Source: DATKKK01 sp964354625
GTDB lineage: Archaea > Thermoproteota > Bathyarchaeia > Bathyarchaeales > Bathycorpusculaceae
Reading direction: 5' to 3'
NCBI GenBank assembly: GCA_964354625.1
Contig: CAYHAK010000002.1
Location: 1-64,000 of the forward strand
DNA length: 64,000 nucleotides
Shown: in pieces, positions 16,798 to 25,402 of the stretch
Layout of the letters: every line of letters begins with the position of its first letter
Numbering within the stretch: the stretch's first letter is position 1
Made by a program: the position numbers and the translations under genes
The notes under the pieces: generated by a model
What the model saw: only the letters and a program-made list of their open reading frames with translations
The model's database searches: none
What the model was told of the DNA's origin: nothing

Positions 16798-18744
16798 ATG
16801 GTTTCACAGAATCCTTTCGCCACGTTCCGCCTTGAAAGCCAGAAAGCTCTAGACAAGGCCTTAAAAAAACTGCATCCAAAAGTCCAAGTCGCGAGTAGCG
16901 CTTTGGCGAGGCCTCCGGACCCCGAATTCGGTCAACTCGCCTCCTCACTATGCTTCGAACTCGCAAAACAAACAGACCAGAAACCCAACGACCTAGCCAG
17001 ACAATTAGCCGAAGCCATCAGCAAAAAAGACCTAACACTCACCGACCATGTGGCACCAGCAGGCGGATACGTCAACTTCTACCTAGACTTCGCAGTATTC
17101 GCAGAACTCGCAATCAACTCCGTCGAGCATTTCGACGGCGAATACGGTCTCGCAAAGACAGAGAAGCCTCTTAAGGTAATCGTTGAACACACAAGTGCTA
17201 ATCCTCTTCATCCTATTCACATTGGTCAGGCTCGGAACCCAGTGCTAGGCGACACGATCGCGCGTCTGCTCAGGGCACGAGGCCACGCGGTGGCGGTGCA
17301 CTACTATATTGACGACGTAGGCCGCCAATCCTCCGTCATAGCCTACGGCTACGACAGACTCGGCAAACCCAAACCAAAGGGAAAACCCGACCACTTCCTC
17401 GGAGAAATCTACACCGTAGCAAGTTGCCTGGTCGAAATCAACCGCCTCAAGCGAGAACTAGAACGCGCCAAAACCGTAAACACCGAAGAAGAGACCGGAA
17501 GAATCACGAAGGAATTAGACGAATGGATAGGCATTGCTGCCGAGCTCAAGCAGAAACATCCAGCGCTTTTCGACGAGTTGCTGGAAAAGATCAATAGCGA
17601 CGACAACCCTGAGAATTCGGTAAACAGTCTGAACCGTAGCTACGAGGAGGGAGACGAGAAGGCTAGGCTGCTCGTCAGAGGCGTCAGCGAACTGTGCTTC
17701 GACGGTTTCAAGGAAACGCTGGACAGGATCGGCGTCTCCTATGACTCGTGGGACTGGGAAGGCGACTTCGTCACAGGCGGTCACGTGGCCAAGGTTCTGC
17801 AGAAACTGCGGAAATCGCCTTTCGTTTTCACCAAGGAAGGCGTGCTAGAGTTTGACGCGGAAAAAGTGATACGAGACCTCGGCCTTCGGGCGAGGCTAGG
17901 CCTCCGGGAGACTCAAGAGGTTCCGCCCCTAACGCTCGTGCGCTCCGACGGCACCACCCTTTACACGACACGAGACGTGGCCTACACGTTGTGGAAGTTC
18001 GAAAATGCCGACAAAGTCATCAACGTGATAGGCATGGAGCAGAACCTCGCGCAGCTTCAGCTGAAAATCGCACTATATGCATTAGGCTACATAAAGCAGG
18101 CTGACAGTCTCGTGCATTTCGCTTACAACCTGATCTCGCTGCCCGGCTACAAGATGAGTAGCCGACGAGGCCACTACATCACATTCGACGAAGTCATGGA
18201 CGAAGCAGTCAAACGAGCCTTCGAAGAGGTCTCGAAGCGTTCACCCGAACTATCAGACGACGAAAAACGGAACATCGCAAGATTCGTGGGCATCGGCGCT
18301 GTGCGCTATGCGCTGGTAGAGGTTGACACCTCAAAGCCTGTTGTGTTCACGTGGGACAGGGTGCTCAACTTCGAGCGGAACAGCGCACCATACATGCAGT
18401 ACACACACGCACGGGCATGCAGCATACTGCGCAAAGCAGGTCACAAGCCGGCGAAGCCGAACTACTCGTTGCTGGTGGACAGGCTGGAGCACGAGCTTGT
18501 GCTGACACTGGCAGGTTTCCCAGACGCCTTCACCGAAGCCTCAGACTACCTCAAACCCAGCACAATCGCCGACTACGCCAACAGCCTCGCCGACAAATTC
18601 AACACGTTCTACAACGCGCTTCCAGTGATCAAGGCCGAAAGCCCAGAAACTAGCGAAGCCAGACTCGCGTTGGTTGACGCCGTGCGCATCGTGCTTAGAA
18701 ACGCGCTCAACCTGATCGGCGTTGTGGCCCCAGACAGAATGTGA
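16798..18744 (+). CDS. argS: Arginyl-tRNA synthetase
   Basis: Class I synthetase, 648 aa. An N-terminal Add-1-type tRNA-binding domain is followed by the catalytic core with HPIHIGQARN (HIGH motif near residue 141) and KMSSRRG (KMSKS motif near residue 452). The C-terminal helical anticodon domain begins after ERNSAPYMQYTHARA. VEHTSANPLHP, typical of ArgRS, precedes the HIGH motif. It stands alone between the HDAC-like gene and convergent deoC. The window also holds two tRNA-Arg genes, both intron-containing. Confidence 0.95.
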   Translation: MVSQNPFATFRLESQKALDKALKKLHPKVQVASSALARPPDPEFGQLASSLCFELAKQTDQKPNDLARQLAEAISKKDLTLTDHVAPAGGYVNFYLDFAVFAELAINSVEHFDGEYGLAKTEKPLKVIVEHTSANPLHPIHIGQARNPVLGDTIARLLRARGHAVAVHYYIDDVGRQSSVIAYGYDRLGKPKPKGKPDHFLGEIYTVASCLVEINRLKRELERAKTVNTEEETGRITKELDEWIGIAAELKQKHPALFDELLEKINSDDNPENSVNSLNRSYEEGDEKARLLVRGVSELCFDGFKETLDRIGVSYDSWDWEGDFVTGGHVAKVLQKLRKSPFVFTKEGVLEFDAEKVIRDLGLRARLGLRETQEVPPLTLVRSDGTTLYTTRDVAYTLWKFENADKVINVIGMEQNLAQLQLKIALYALGYIKQADSLVHFAYNLISLPGYKMSSRRGHYITFDEVMDEAVKRAFEEVSKRSPELSDDEKRNIARFVGIGAVRYALVEVDTSKPVVFTWDRVLNFERNSAPYMQYTHARACSILRKAGHKPAKPNYSLLVDRLEHELVLTLAGFPDAFTEASDYLKPSTIADYANSLADKFNTFYNALPVIKAESPETSEARLALVDAVRIVLRNALNLIGVVAPDRM

Positions 18745-18747
18745 GGC

Positions 18748-19416
18748 TCAGGATGTTTCTGTGATTATTGCAGTTGCTGAGCTTGTGCCTATCCTGTTGG
18801 CTCCTGCCTTGATCATCTTCATCGCGTCCGCGTAGGTTCTTATGCCGCCTGCGGCTTTGACGCCCATGTTCGGGCCGACGGTTTTGCGCATGAGCCGAAC
18901 GTCCTTGGCTTTCGCGCCTTTGCCGAAACCTGTGGAGGTTACCACGAAGTCGGCGCCTGCCTCCTTGGCAAACTTGCATGACGTTACCTTCTCATCATCA
19001 GTCAAGAACTCCGTTTCGATTATGACCTTGATCACGATGTCTCTTTGCAGCCGCCTAGCGTCCACAACCGCTACTATGTCCCGTTTGGCAGTGCTGTAAT
19101 CCCGAGACTTCAAGAGACTTAGGTTAATAACCATGTCCAGTTCTTTCGCGCCATCTTCAACAGCCCTGAGGGCCTCCAACGCCTTGACCTCCATCAGCGA
19201 CGTGCCAAAAGGAAAGCCCACAGTCGAACAGACCCTTACCCTGCTATTCCTCAGAAGCGTCGACGCAAGCTTCACATACACAGGATTGGCGCAGGCACAT
19301 GCAAAGCCGTGCTGAACGGCTTCTTTGCACAAGCCTTCAATCTCGCTCTTGGAAGCCGTAGGCCTGACGCTGGTGGAATCTATCATTCGAGCCAACTCGA
19401 CCCTCGAGACGCGCAC
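18748..19416 (-). CDS. deoC: Deoxyribose-phosphate aldolase homologue lacking the Schiff-base lysine
   Basis: DeoC-family TIM barrel of normal length (222 aa). Conserved parts include ACANPVYV, CSTVGFPFG, ELDMVINLSLLKSRDY (catalytic Asp) and MGVKAAGGIRT (second lysine, Lys187). The Schiff-base lysine of the usual FxKTSTGF is absent: the sequence reads ADFVVTSTGFG, with Val159 in its place. The codons are GTG GTA, so no single base change restores lysine there. It may be inactive as an aldolase or have another reaction. It is convergent with argS, with 3 nt between stops. Confidence 0.85.
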   Translation of the reverse strand: MRVSRVELARMIDSTSVRPTASKSEIEGLCKEAVQHGFACACANPVYVKLASTLLRNSRVRVCSTVGFPFGTSLMEVKALEALRAVEDGAKELDMVINLSLLKSRDYSTAKRDIVAVVDARRLQRDIVIKVIIETEFLTDDEKVTSCKFAKEAGADFVVTSTGFGKGAKAKDVRLMRKTVGPNMGVKAAGGIRTYADAMKMIKAGANRIGTSSATAIITETS

Positions 19417-20227
19417 TACTCATCATGCCTCCGCGTTCCACGCGCACTTCTTTGTTTCTTCCGACTAATAAGACTAAAAGAATCAAGGCTGTTGGCGGAG
19501 AGGAGGGGTCGCTGTTGTCAGCGACTGCGACGCATTTTTCTGCTGCGCAGGCTTGCTGTCGGGAGTGGATGGGTGCTCCCCAAGGTCTGCTTCACATGCG
19601 TAATGCCAGCAACTGCAATTTGCAGAAAGGGAAAAGGAACCCTTAAAGACATATGTGTTTTGTCTTTCCCGTGGCCCAGGAGTCGAGCCGCGGGACTTAT
19701 TGCAGTCGCCAGCCTCGCCGCCAAGCAGGCTAGCTTCGAGTTCACCCATCTAGCATTATGAACACTAGGTGTTCCTACCAGTGTCCTGCCCTGCGGAGGG
19801 TATCTTGAGTAAAGCTTTGCGGCAACAGTCTGTCTTCTGCTTCGCCCAGAATCACTCAGACGGCAGTCGTTGCAGAAAGGATAGGCAGTGAAATTGTGCA
19901 TCAAAGTTTTAACTCTCACGGTCTTCCTTTCCCCTCCTGCTCATTTAACCGCTGAGTACAGACAGCATTAAACTAGTGATATTAGGATGTATAAGAAGCT
20001 TGTGCACAGACACGCCAGAAACGTCAAAAAGGCAAACAAATTCGGCAATTTCTTATCTTTTGATAAGAAAAAGGTATTTTTGGCGAATGCTGGCAGGCCT
20101 TCGCGACAGGGTGTACACAGTGCTAGACGCCAATGCTATTCTAGCAATCGAGGCCTAATCATGGAAGCCTGCAATCCCGTATGGACAAGCCAGAAAATTT
20201 CATATAGTACACGCGTAGCTTACAACG
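19417..20227. other. Hairpin-rich non-coding stretch, possible structured RNA
   Basis: No convincing gene in about 800 nt. It contains a chain of strong inverted repeats: GTCGCTG/CAGCGAC with a 4-nt loop (19508-19525), AAAGACA/TGTCTTT (19645-19667), CCCGTGGC/GCCGCGGG (19668-19694), and GAACAC/GTGTTC with a 3-nt loop (19760-19774). This density suggests a structured RNA of about 300-400 nt. I looked for RNase P and SRP RNA core motifs and did not find them, so identity and strand are open. Confidence 0.3.
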
Positions 20228-21301
20228 ATGTGCACTAACATGCCTAGTTCGTACTTCAAGAAGAAAGTTGAATGCGTTGATGTTAAGGAGAAGAGTGTCT
20301 CGCAGCTTCTCGCAGAAATGGCTCGAACAGCGTATCAGGGCAGAAAGCTCGGCGAGGCCGTTGACGTTTGGGAGGCAATGCTGGAGGAGAAAGACCTGAC
20401 GATCATCATGGGACTGTCTGGCTCGCTTAGCACTGCGGGCCAGTGGAAGATGATCAATTGGCTCATAGAAAAACGGTTCATCGACGTCCTCGTGTCAACA
20501 GGAGCCAACGTCTCAGAGGACATCGTGGACGCCATGGGCCTCGGCTACTGGCAAGGGTCACACCAAGTAGACGACCAACAACTACTGAAAGACGACGTGA
20601 ACAGGTACTACGACGTCTACGGAAAAGAAACAGACTATCGGGAAATGGAGTTGCTAGTAACCGAGTTCCTAATGACCACGAAGAAGAGCTACGCATACAC
20701 TTCTGCCGAGTTGCTTTACCTGTTCGGCAAATGGCTTAACAAGAAAGGCGTCAAGAGCATAGCAGCCGTAGCAGCCGTCAACGGCGTGCCAGTGTTTTCG
20801 CCCGCGATGGCGGACAGCGCCTACGGCGAAACGTTCCTCATGGCCAAAAACCAAGGCCACCCCATCATAGTGGACAGCGTAAAAGAATTCGACCAGTTCG
20901 TCGGCATAGGCGAAAAAACCAAGGAGGTCGGCGTCATCTACATCGGGGGTGGCGTGCCCAAAGACTTCACACAGCTTCTGGCTATATCGGTGTCACCGCG
21001 CACGCAGGACGAAGGCGTGAAAGGCAGGAAAGGTCACCTGCGCAAGGGTCTGAAAGAATACTACTACCCGCACAGATACGCAATCCAGATAACAACAGAC
21101 TCGCCTCAGTGGGGCGGCCTTTCAGGGTGCACGTTAGAAGAAGCCGTAAGCTGGGGCAAAATCGACATCGAAGGCAAACGCGCCGTATGTTACTGCGACG
21201 CCACTATTGCGTTGCCGCTGATTACGCATGCCTTGAATGAGAGGGTCAAGTTCAAGCGGAAGGCCCCTGATCTTTCGTGGCTTTTCACAGCCGTGTCCTA
21301 A
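20228..21301 (+). CDS. Deoxyhypusine synthase-like protein (divergent paralogue)
   Basis: Deoxyhypusine synthase fold, 357 aa, with NAD-binding GLSGSLSTAGQW, VIYIGGGVPKDFTQ and the catalytic lysine in EEAVSWGKI (Lys311). It differs from the neighbouring canonical copy in its N-terminus (RTAYQGRKLGEAVDVWEAM instead of GFTAGKL) and an insertion near RTQDEGVKGRKG. DHS-like relatives can act on free polyamines, so a polyamine rather than eIF5A substrate is possible (inference). An ATATA box at about 20202 favours ATG 20228 or 20240. It is convergent with the second copy, overlapping by 4 nt. Confidence 0.85.
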   Translation: MCTNMPSSYFKKKVECVDVKEKSVSQLLAEMARTAYQGRKLGEAVDVWEAMLEEKDLTIIMGLSGSLSTAGQWKMINWLIEKRFIDVLVSTGANVSEDIVDAMGLGYWQGSHQVDDQQLLKDDVNRYYDVYGKETDYREMELLVTEFLMTTKKSYAYTSAELLYLFGKWLNKKGVKSIAAVAAVNGVPVFSPAMADSAYGETFLMAKNQGHPIIVDSVKEFDQFVGIGEKTKEVGVIYIGGGVPKDFTQLLAISVSPRTQDEGVKGRKGHLRKGLKEYYYPHRYAIQITTDSPQWGGLSGCTLEEAVSWGKIDIEGKRAVCYCDATIALPLITHALNERVKFKRKAPDLSWLFTAVS

Positions 21302-22236
21302 GTCTTCCCGATTCTTTCTATCAGTGCACTCGTCATTATGGGCAGAATGACTGAGGCGTCGCCCTCCACCATTATCCGCTTGGCCTTCGCGCTGATTTTC
21401 CCCCACGAAACCGCCTCGCGCGGCCTTGCACCCGAAAGACTTCCATCCCACTCGTCCGCCGTGCTCACGTAAACGACGTAATCCAGACCGTCCTTGAACT
21501 GGTTCCACCATATAGTGTGGTGCTTCGATATACCTCCACCTACGATGAGGGCGCCTGTCTTCTTCGCCGAGCAGACAATGTCGCTCAGCTGCCCTTCGTC
21601 CTTGAGCAGGTTGAGCCTGAAGCCGTGGTCCTGTGAGAAGAGCCACGTTTGGTAGCCTACGGCGCCGTCGGTGATGCCTGGCACATGGACGGGTATACCG
21701 TTTTTGGCTGCCCAGTAGAGGATGCTGGTTTCGTTGCAGACGCGTTTTCCTATTTCGCGGCAGAATTGGCTAGACGAGACTTCTTTGATGCCTTCTGTCC
21801 ATAAGCCCTCAAGCAGCACGCGCATTTTCTTCTCAATAATAACTCCGTAGCTGTCGTCAGGCACTAGTACGTTGCCCAAGCGGTTGATGCCCTCACCGCG
21901 CAGCTTGGCATCGTTCATTACAAAGGAGCCTCGATAGTAACTCTTCCAACACCGCGCAACATCATGGTCAATCGTACCGCACGTAGTGATTATGACGTCC
22001 ACCAGCTTTCGTTTCACGAGTTCCTTGAACACTCCACGAGTCCCCGTGGCCACAAGATTGCCAGTGAATGACAAAAACCTTACACAACCCTTCTCTCTGT
22101 TCATGCGCTCCAGAATCCGGACCGCCGTGGCTAGCTTTCCAGCCGTGAAACCCCAAGCCTTCTCCATCTGCGAAACGAGCACGTCTACTGACATGTTTTT
22201 GGAGAAATCATAATCCTCGACGCGGTCCTTCAGCAT
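21298..22236 (-). CDS. dys: Deoxyhypusine synthase (canonical type)
   Basis: Transfers the aminobutyl group of spermidine to the eIF5A lysine, the first step of hypusination. The 312-aa protein shows the canonical GFTAGKLATAVRIL, FLSFTGNLVATGTRG, VGGGISKHHTIWWNQ and the catalytic segment REAVSWGKIS. I start at the ATG ending at 22236, preceded by a G-rich ribosome-binding sequence and a TATA-like box near 22278; the frame remains open to 22296. Tail-to-tail overlap with its paralogue suggests an old inverted duplication of this family. Confidence 0.9.
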   Translation of the reverse strand: MLKDRVEDYDFSKNMSVDVLVSQMEKAWGFTAGKLATAVRILERMNREKGCVRFLSFTGNLVATGTRGVFKELVKRKLVDVIITTCGTIDHDVARCWKSYYRGSFVMNDAKLRGEGINRLGNVLVPDDSYGVIIEKKMRVLLEGLWTEGIKEVSSSQFCREIGKRVCNETSILYWAAKNGIPVHVPGITDGAVGYQTWLFSQDHGFRLNLLKDEGQLSDIVCSAKKTGALIVGGGISKHHTIWWNQFKDGLDYVVYVSTADEWDGSLSGARPREAVSWGKISAKAKRIMVEGDASVILPIMTSALIERIGKT

Positions 22237-22374
22237 TAAATGACCCCCTCTTCGTAAAGGATTGTCAGGATTGGAATAAATAGCTGTCGAAAACATCTGC
22301 GCCCGCCGCGGTGTTTCGGGGCAGCATTATGCCATGGGCACACCAATGGCCAGCCTACTTGATCTGGCTACCGG

Positions 22375-23619
22375 CTAGTAGGTTTTGTCTGTCTTCTTTG
22401 GCTCGTGTATCTTGAACATGATTATGAGGGTCATAGGTAAGGCGAGGGCAATTGTTATGTAGAATGGCCATTGGGGAACGATGCCATAAAGGAAGCTACC
22501 AAGGAGCATACCAACGCCTGTGAGCATGTAGCCCAGAAAGTTCAGGCATCCTCTGACTTTTCCGCGGTTCTGCGGCTCAACCAGTGCTGCGGTCAACGAC
22601 ATGGCTGAAGACATTACGAACAGGTGAACCATGCCAAGCAGGGCCATCGAAATCATGACTGCAATCAGGTCACCATTTATGAAGAGCAGCAGCGACCCGG
22701 CCAGCACGAATGGACCGATCGCGAGCGGAATTTTCATTCCGAGTTTGTCAACCATCTTTCCTATGGGGTAGGAGGCGATAATCATCATGATCAGCATGGG
22801 AATGTAGGCAAGGTACCATTGATCCTGCGGTATGTTGAGCACGTCACGAGCGTATATCGCGTTCTTGACGTTGACAAGCGCGTTGGCAAACATGGTCATC
22901 ATCTGCACTAGGAGCAGCCAAAAGACTGAACGGGGTACAACTTTCCAGACGCTGAGGCTTTCCCTGACGGCTTTAGGGTAGGACGATATGAAGTATCTGA
23001 AGCGCATAGGCTCCACGTTCTTGACGGTTTCCCTGAGCTTCAGCCGCCATATTGCAGCGACTATGAAAAGGATCAGGACGATTAGGTAGACGTATCTCAT
23101 GCCCCACAGGAGGCCGAAAGCCAAGACCAAGGCTCCTCCGATTATGGGCCCTGGCGTGTTGAATGTTCCATGGATCATTTGTATCAGCGAAGAGCCCACT
23201 CCCCGGCGCTCAGGAGGTAACGAGTCCTGCACCATGGCGAACAATGCTGGTTGATAGATCAAGCACAGGCTTTGGATAGTCATGCCTATTAGCACGAAGT
23301 GCCAAGAGGGAGCGAAGGCAAAGAACAAGTAGGAGAAAGCCATCCCGAACGTCATGGTCGAAATAAGCCATCGCCGGCCGTACTTGTCAGCCAGAAAACC
23401 TCCAGGCAGAGCCACCAAGGCCATGGCGAAAAAGTTGGCGAAACCTATGATCCCAAGCGCCATGGGGAACGTGTTTCCGCCAAGCGCATCCACGTACTGC
23501 TGGTAGTAGGGCTGAGGCATCTCCATGGCTATGTCCATAATCACCCAACTGACGATGAGGATGCGATAGTTGCCCGTGATGAACGAGAACTCCCGTCGCA
23601 GAGAACTCCTTATCCCCAT
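22375..23619 (-). CDS. MFS transporter
   Basis: Major facilitator superfamily protein, 414 aa, about 12 membrane segments. The loop 2-3 signature is visible as GGFLADKYGRRWLI (residues about 76-89), with a matching region in the second half, PIGKMVDKLGMKIP. The central loop is charged (KLRETVKNVEPMRF). The substrate cannot be inferred. The next gene leftward is the DHS; upstream (23620-23706) is a short intergenic stretch before the ATP-grasp gene's 3' end. Confidence 0.88.
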   Translation of the reverse strand: MGIRSSLRREFSFITGNYRILIVSWVIMDIAMEMPQPYYQQYVDALGGNTFPMALGIIGFANFFAMALVALPGGFLADKYGRRWLISTMTFGMAFSYLFFAFAPSWHFVLIGMTIQSLCLIYQPALFAMVQDSLPPERRGVGSSLIQMIHGTFNTPGPIIGGALVLAFGLLWGMRYVYLIVLILFIVAAIWRLKLRETVKNVEPMRFRYFISSYPKAVRESLSVWKVVPRSVFWLLLVQMMTMFANALVNVKNAIYARDVLNIPQDQWYLAYIPMLIMMIIASYPIGKMVDKLGMKIPLAIGPFVLAGSLLLFINGDLIAVMISMALLGMVHLFVMSSAMSLTAALVEPQNRGKVRGCLNFLGYMLTGVGMLLGSFLYGIVPQWPFYITIALALPMTLIIMFKIHEPKKTDKTY

Positions 23620-23706
23620 TCAGTCTCACTAGCGCGAGAGACAACAGAAACAGCCGATATAAATCTTGACCCGTATGTGCACGGTTTCTACTGAGTGAAC
23701 CAAGCT

Positions 23707-24585
23707 CTAGTTGGTGAGGTAGTTTATGATTTTTCCGTACAGGTCGCGGTTTCTGAGGTCTTCGTAGCCTGCGTATATGCTTGGATTATCATTTACTTCG
23801 ACTACGACGTAGTTGCCGTTGGCTTCTTTGATGTCCACGCCGTAAAGTCCGTGGCCTATTACTTCGCATGCCTTCAGCGCCAACTCCCTCAGCGACGCGG
23901 GCGCGTTCTCCCGTTTGAGGGCCACGGTCCTGCCCCACACGAACGTGGGTTTTCCTCGGCGCTTGGCGCCGTGTTTCCATCTGCCCTTCGGAATCATGTA
24001 TTTGCACACGTACAGCACTTCGCGGTTTAGGACGCCGACGCGCCAGTCAAAGGCTGTAGGCATGAACTCCTGAACGGCCAGAACGTCGGATTTTCTGAAA
24101 AAACGTTTTGCGACTTCGCGGAAGCTGGTTTCGCAAGCGGCCTTTTCGACGTAGCGTGAGAAGCTGGTGTAGGGCGCTTTGATGACGACGGGTTTTCCGA
24201 GGAGTCTGAATATTTCCATGAGCCTCTTGTGGTGGAGGTCTTCTTTGTTTATGAAGATGGTTGGGATGTGTGGGATGCCATGTCTTTTGAATAGTGCGTA
24301 TTGGTGGATTTTGTTGCCGCAGATTTGTATCGATTCGGGGTCGTCGATGACTTTGAGGCCCAGTTCGGCTGCAGTCTGGGAGACCACGTAGGACGTGAAC
24401 AGGGGGTCGGTGGTGGCTCTTATGAAGACGGCGTCGTACTTGGGGATTTGTGAGATGTTTTCTCGGAACAGGAAGCTAAATTCGTGGCCGAAGCTTTCGG
24501 CTGTGCGCCTGAAGTTGCTGAGCGCCTTCTCCTCTCTCGGGTCGGAGAAATTGTATTTCTCAACGAAGCAGGCTATCCTAGCCAA
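23707..24585 (-). CDS. RimK-like ATP-grasp ligase
   Basis: ATP-grasp amide ligase of the RimK/LysX type (292 aa), joining a carboxylate to an amine through an acyl phosphate. The pre-ATP-grasp part ends at IDDPESIQICGNKIHQY; the ATP-grasp core has GKPVVIKAPYTSFSRYV and the C-terminal metal-binding YVVVEVNDNPSIYAGYED. The adjacent upstream gene encodes the RLAN-like domain that in other proteins is fused to RimK-type domains; the genes overlap by 8 nt and so are translationally coupled. A divergent GCS2-family ligase follows, suggesting a multi-step peptide or protein-tail synthesis. Confidence 0.85.
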   Translation of the reverse strand: MARIACFVEKYNFSDPREEKALSNFRRTAESFGHEFSFLFRENISQIPKYDAVFIRATTDPLFTSYVVSQTAAELGLKVIDDPESIQICGNKIHQYALFKRHGIPHIPTIFINKEDLHHKRLMEIFRLLGKPVVIKAPYTSFSRYVEKAACETSFREVAKRFFRKSDVLAVQEFMPTAFDWRVGVLNREVLYVCKYMIPKGRWKHGAKRRGKPTFVWGRTVALKRENAPASLRELALKACEVIGHGLYGVDIKEANGNYVVVEVNDNPSIYAGYEDLRNRDLYGKIINYLTN

Positions 24586-25267
24586 CCATAGTCACCGTTC
24601 TGGACATTTCAGAAACTTGCTCGCAGATCACCTTCACGTCGTAGGTGAGAATCTCTTCTCTGTGTAGGGGCTGAAGGCCACATAGATAAGTCTCTTCGTC
24701 GGTGAACTGGACGTGCAGCTTGCAGATCGGAATCTTGAAAATCTCATACACTCTTTCGGAAATCCTTCTCAGTGTTTCGTCTTGCGTGCATTTCCCAAAA
24801 ATCGATTTGAATGATGTCATTTCGCCTACGAGAGGCTGTACGCACACGGCGAATTTGTAGTTCATTCCGAGGCTTCTCACGGCGCGATAGAGTGCACTCC
24901 TGTTTTTGGCGATTTTGTAGCCATCGTACATGAAGGGGTTGACGGCAAAGAGCACGATTGGGAACTTGGTTTCTTCGAGTATTTGTTTGACTGAGCCTGT
25001 GGTGAGGCTGGGTAGGGTTGGGATGCCTGCCTTCTGTGCCTTTAGCAGAAGAATAGGCGTCCTGTTCGCGTCGATGATGTTCTTGCTTGTGGGGATGACG
25101 GGGTTGCCTAGGATTTCGGCGTGCATTGATACGTAGTAGCCTGTTTTCAGGTAGCGGCAGTCGCTGTTCAGGTTGAGAGTGAATCCTTTACTTTGTGACT
25201 CGAGAAATTTTGCGGGGGTTACTGCGTGCACGTCTTTTGCGAGGTCTAGGTTTGAGACAACCAGCAC
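24578..25267 (-). CDS. RLAN-like protein (RimK N-terminal-domain type)
   Basis: A 229-aa protein resembling the RLAN domain, an alpha+beta module usually found in front of RimK-type ATP-grasp domains. It starts MLVVSNLDL, with KTGYYVSMHAEILGNPVIPTS, which matches the arrangement in fused proteins, and carries a pre-ATP-grasp-like middle (ILLLKAQKAGIPTLPS). The start is GTG, ending at 25267. It overlaps the RimK-like gene by 8 nt, so here the domain is a separate polypeptide, presumably forming a complex with it. No catalytic residues are recognisable. Confidence 0.65.
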   Translation of the reverse strand: MLVVSNLDLAKDVHAVTPAKFLESQSKGFTLNLNSDCRYLKTGYYVSMHAEILGNPVIPTSKNIIDANRTPILLLKAQKAGIPTLPSLTTGSVKQILEETKFPIVLFAVNPFMYDGYKIAKNRSALYRAVRSLGMNYKFAVCVQPLVGEMTSFKSIFGKCTQDETLRRISERVYEIFKIPICKLHVQFTDEETYLCGLQPLHREEILTYDVKVICEQVSEMSRTVTMVG

Positions 25268-25402
25268 CCATGTGACACCAGATAATTGAAATGTTCGCTA
25301 TTGCATCCTGCATATTTAAGATTAACTGATGTCAATAGTTAAATTTCAGAACTGAAAAACGCGCTGCCGAAAAGGGGAATTGACACGTACAGAACGCTTG
25401 AA

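Noticed and set aside
16798..18744. Link between argS and the two interrupted tRNA-Arg genes
   Set aside because: The genes are 2.6-9 kb apart on separate transcripts. Proximity alone is not evidence of coupling.
19417..20227. RNase P RNA or SRP RNA
   Set aside because: I looked for the GGAAAGUCC/ACAGA cores and the SRP GGAAG-AGCA core on both strands and did not find them.
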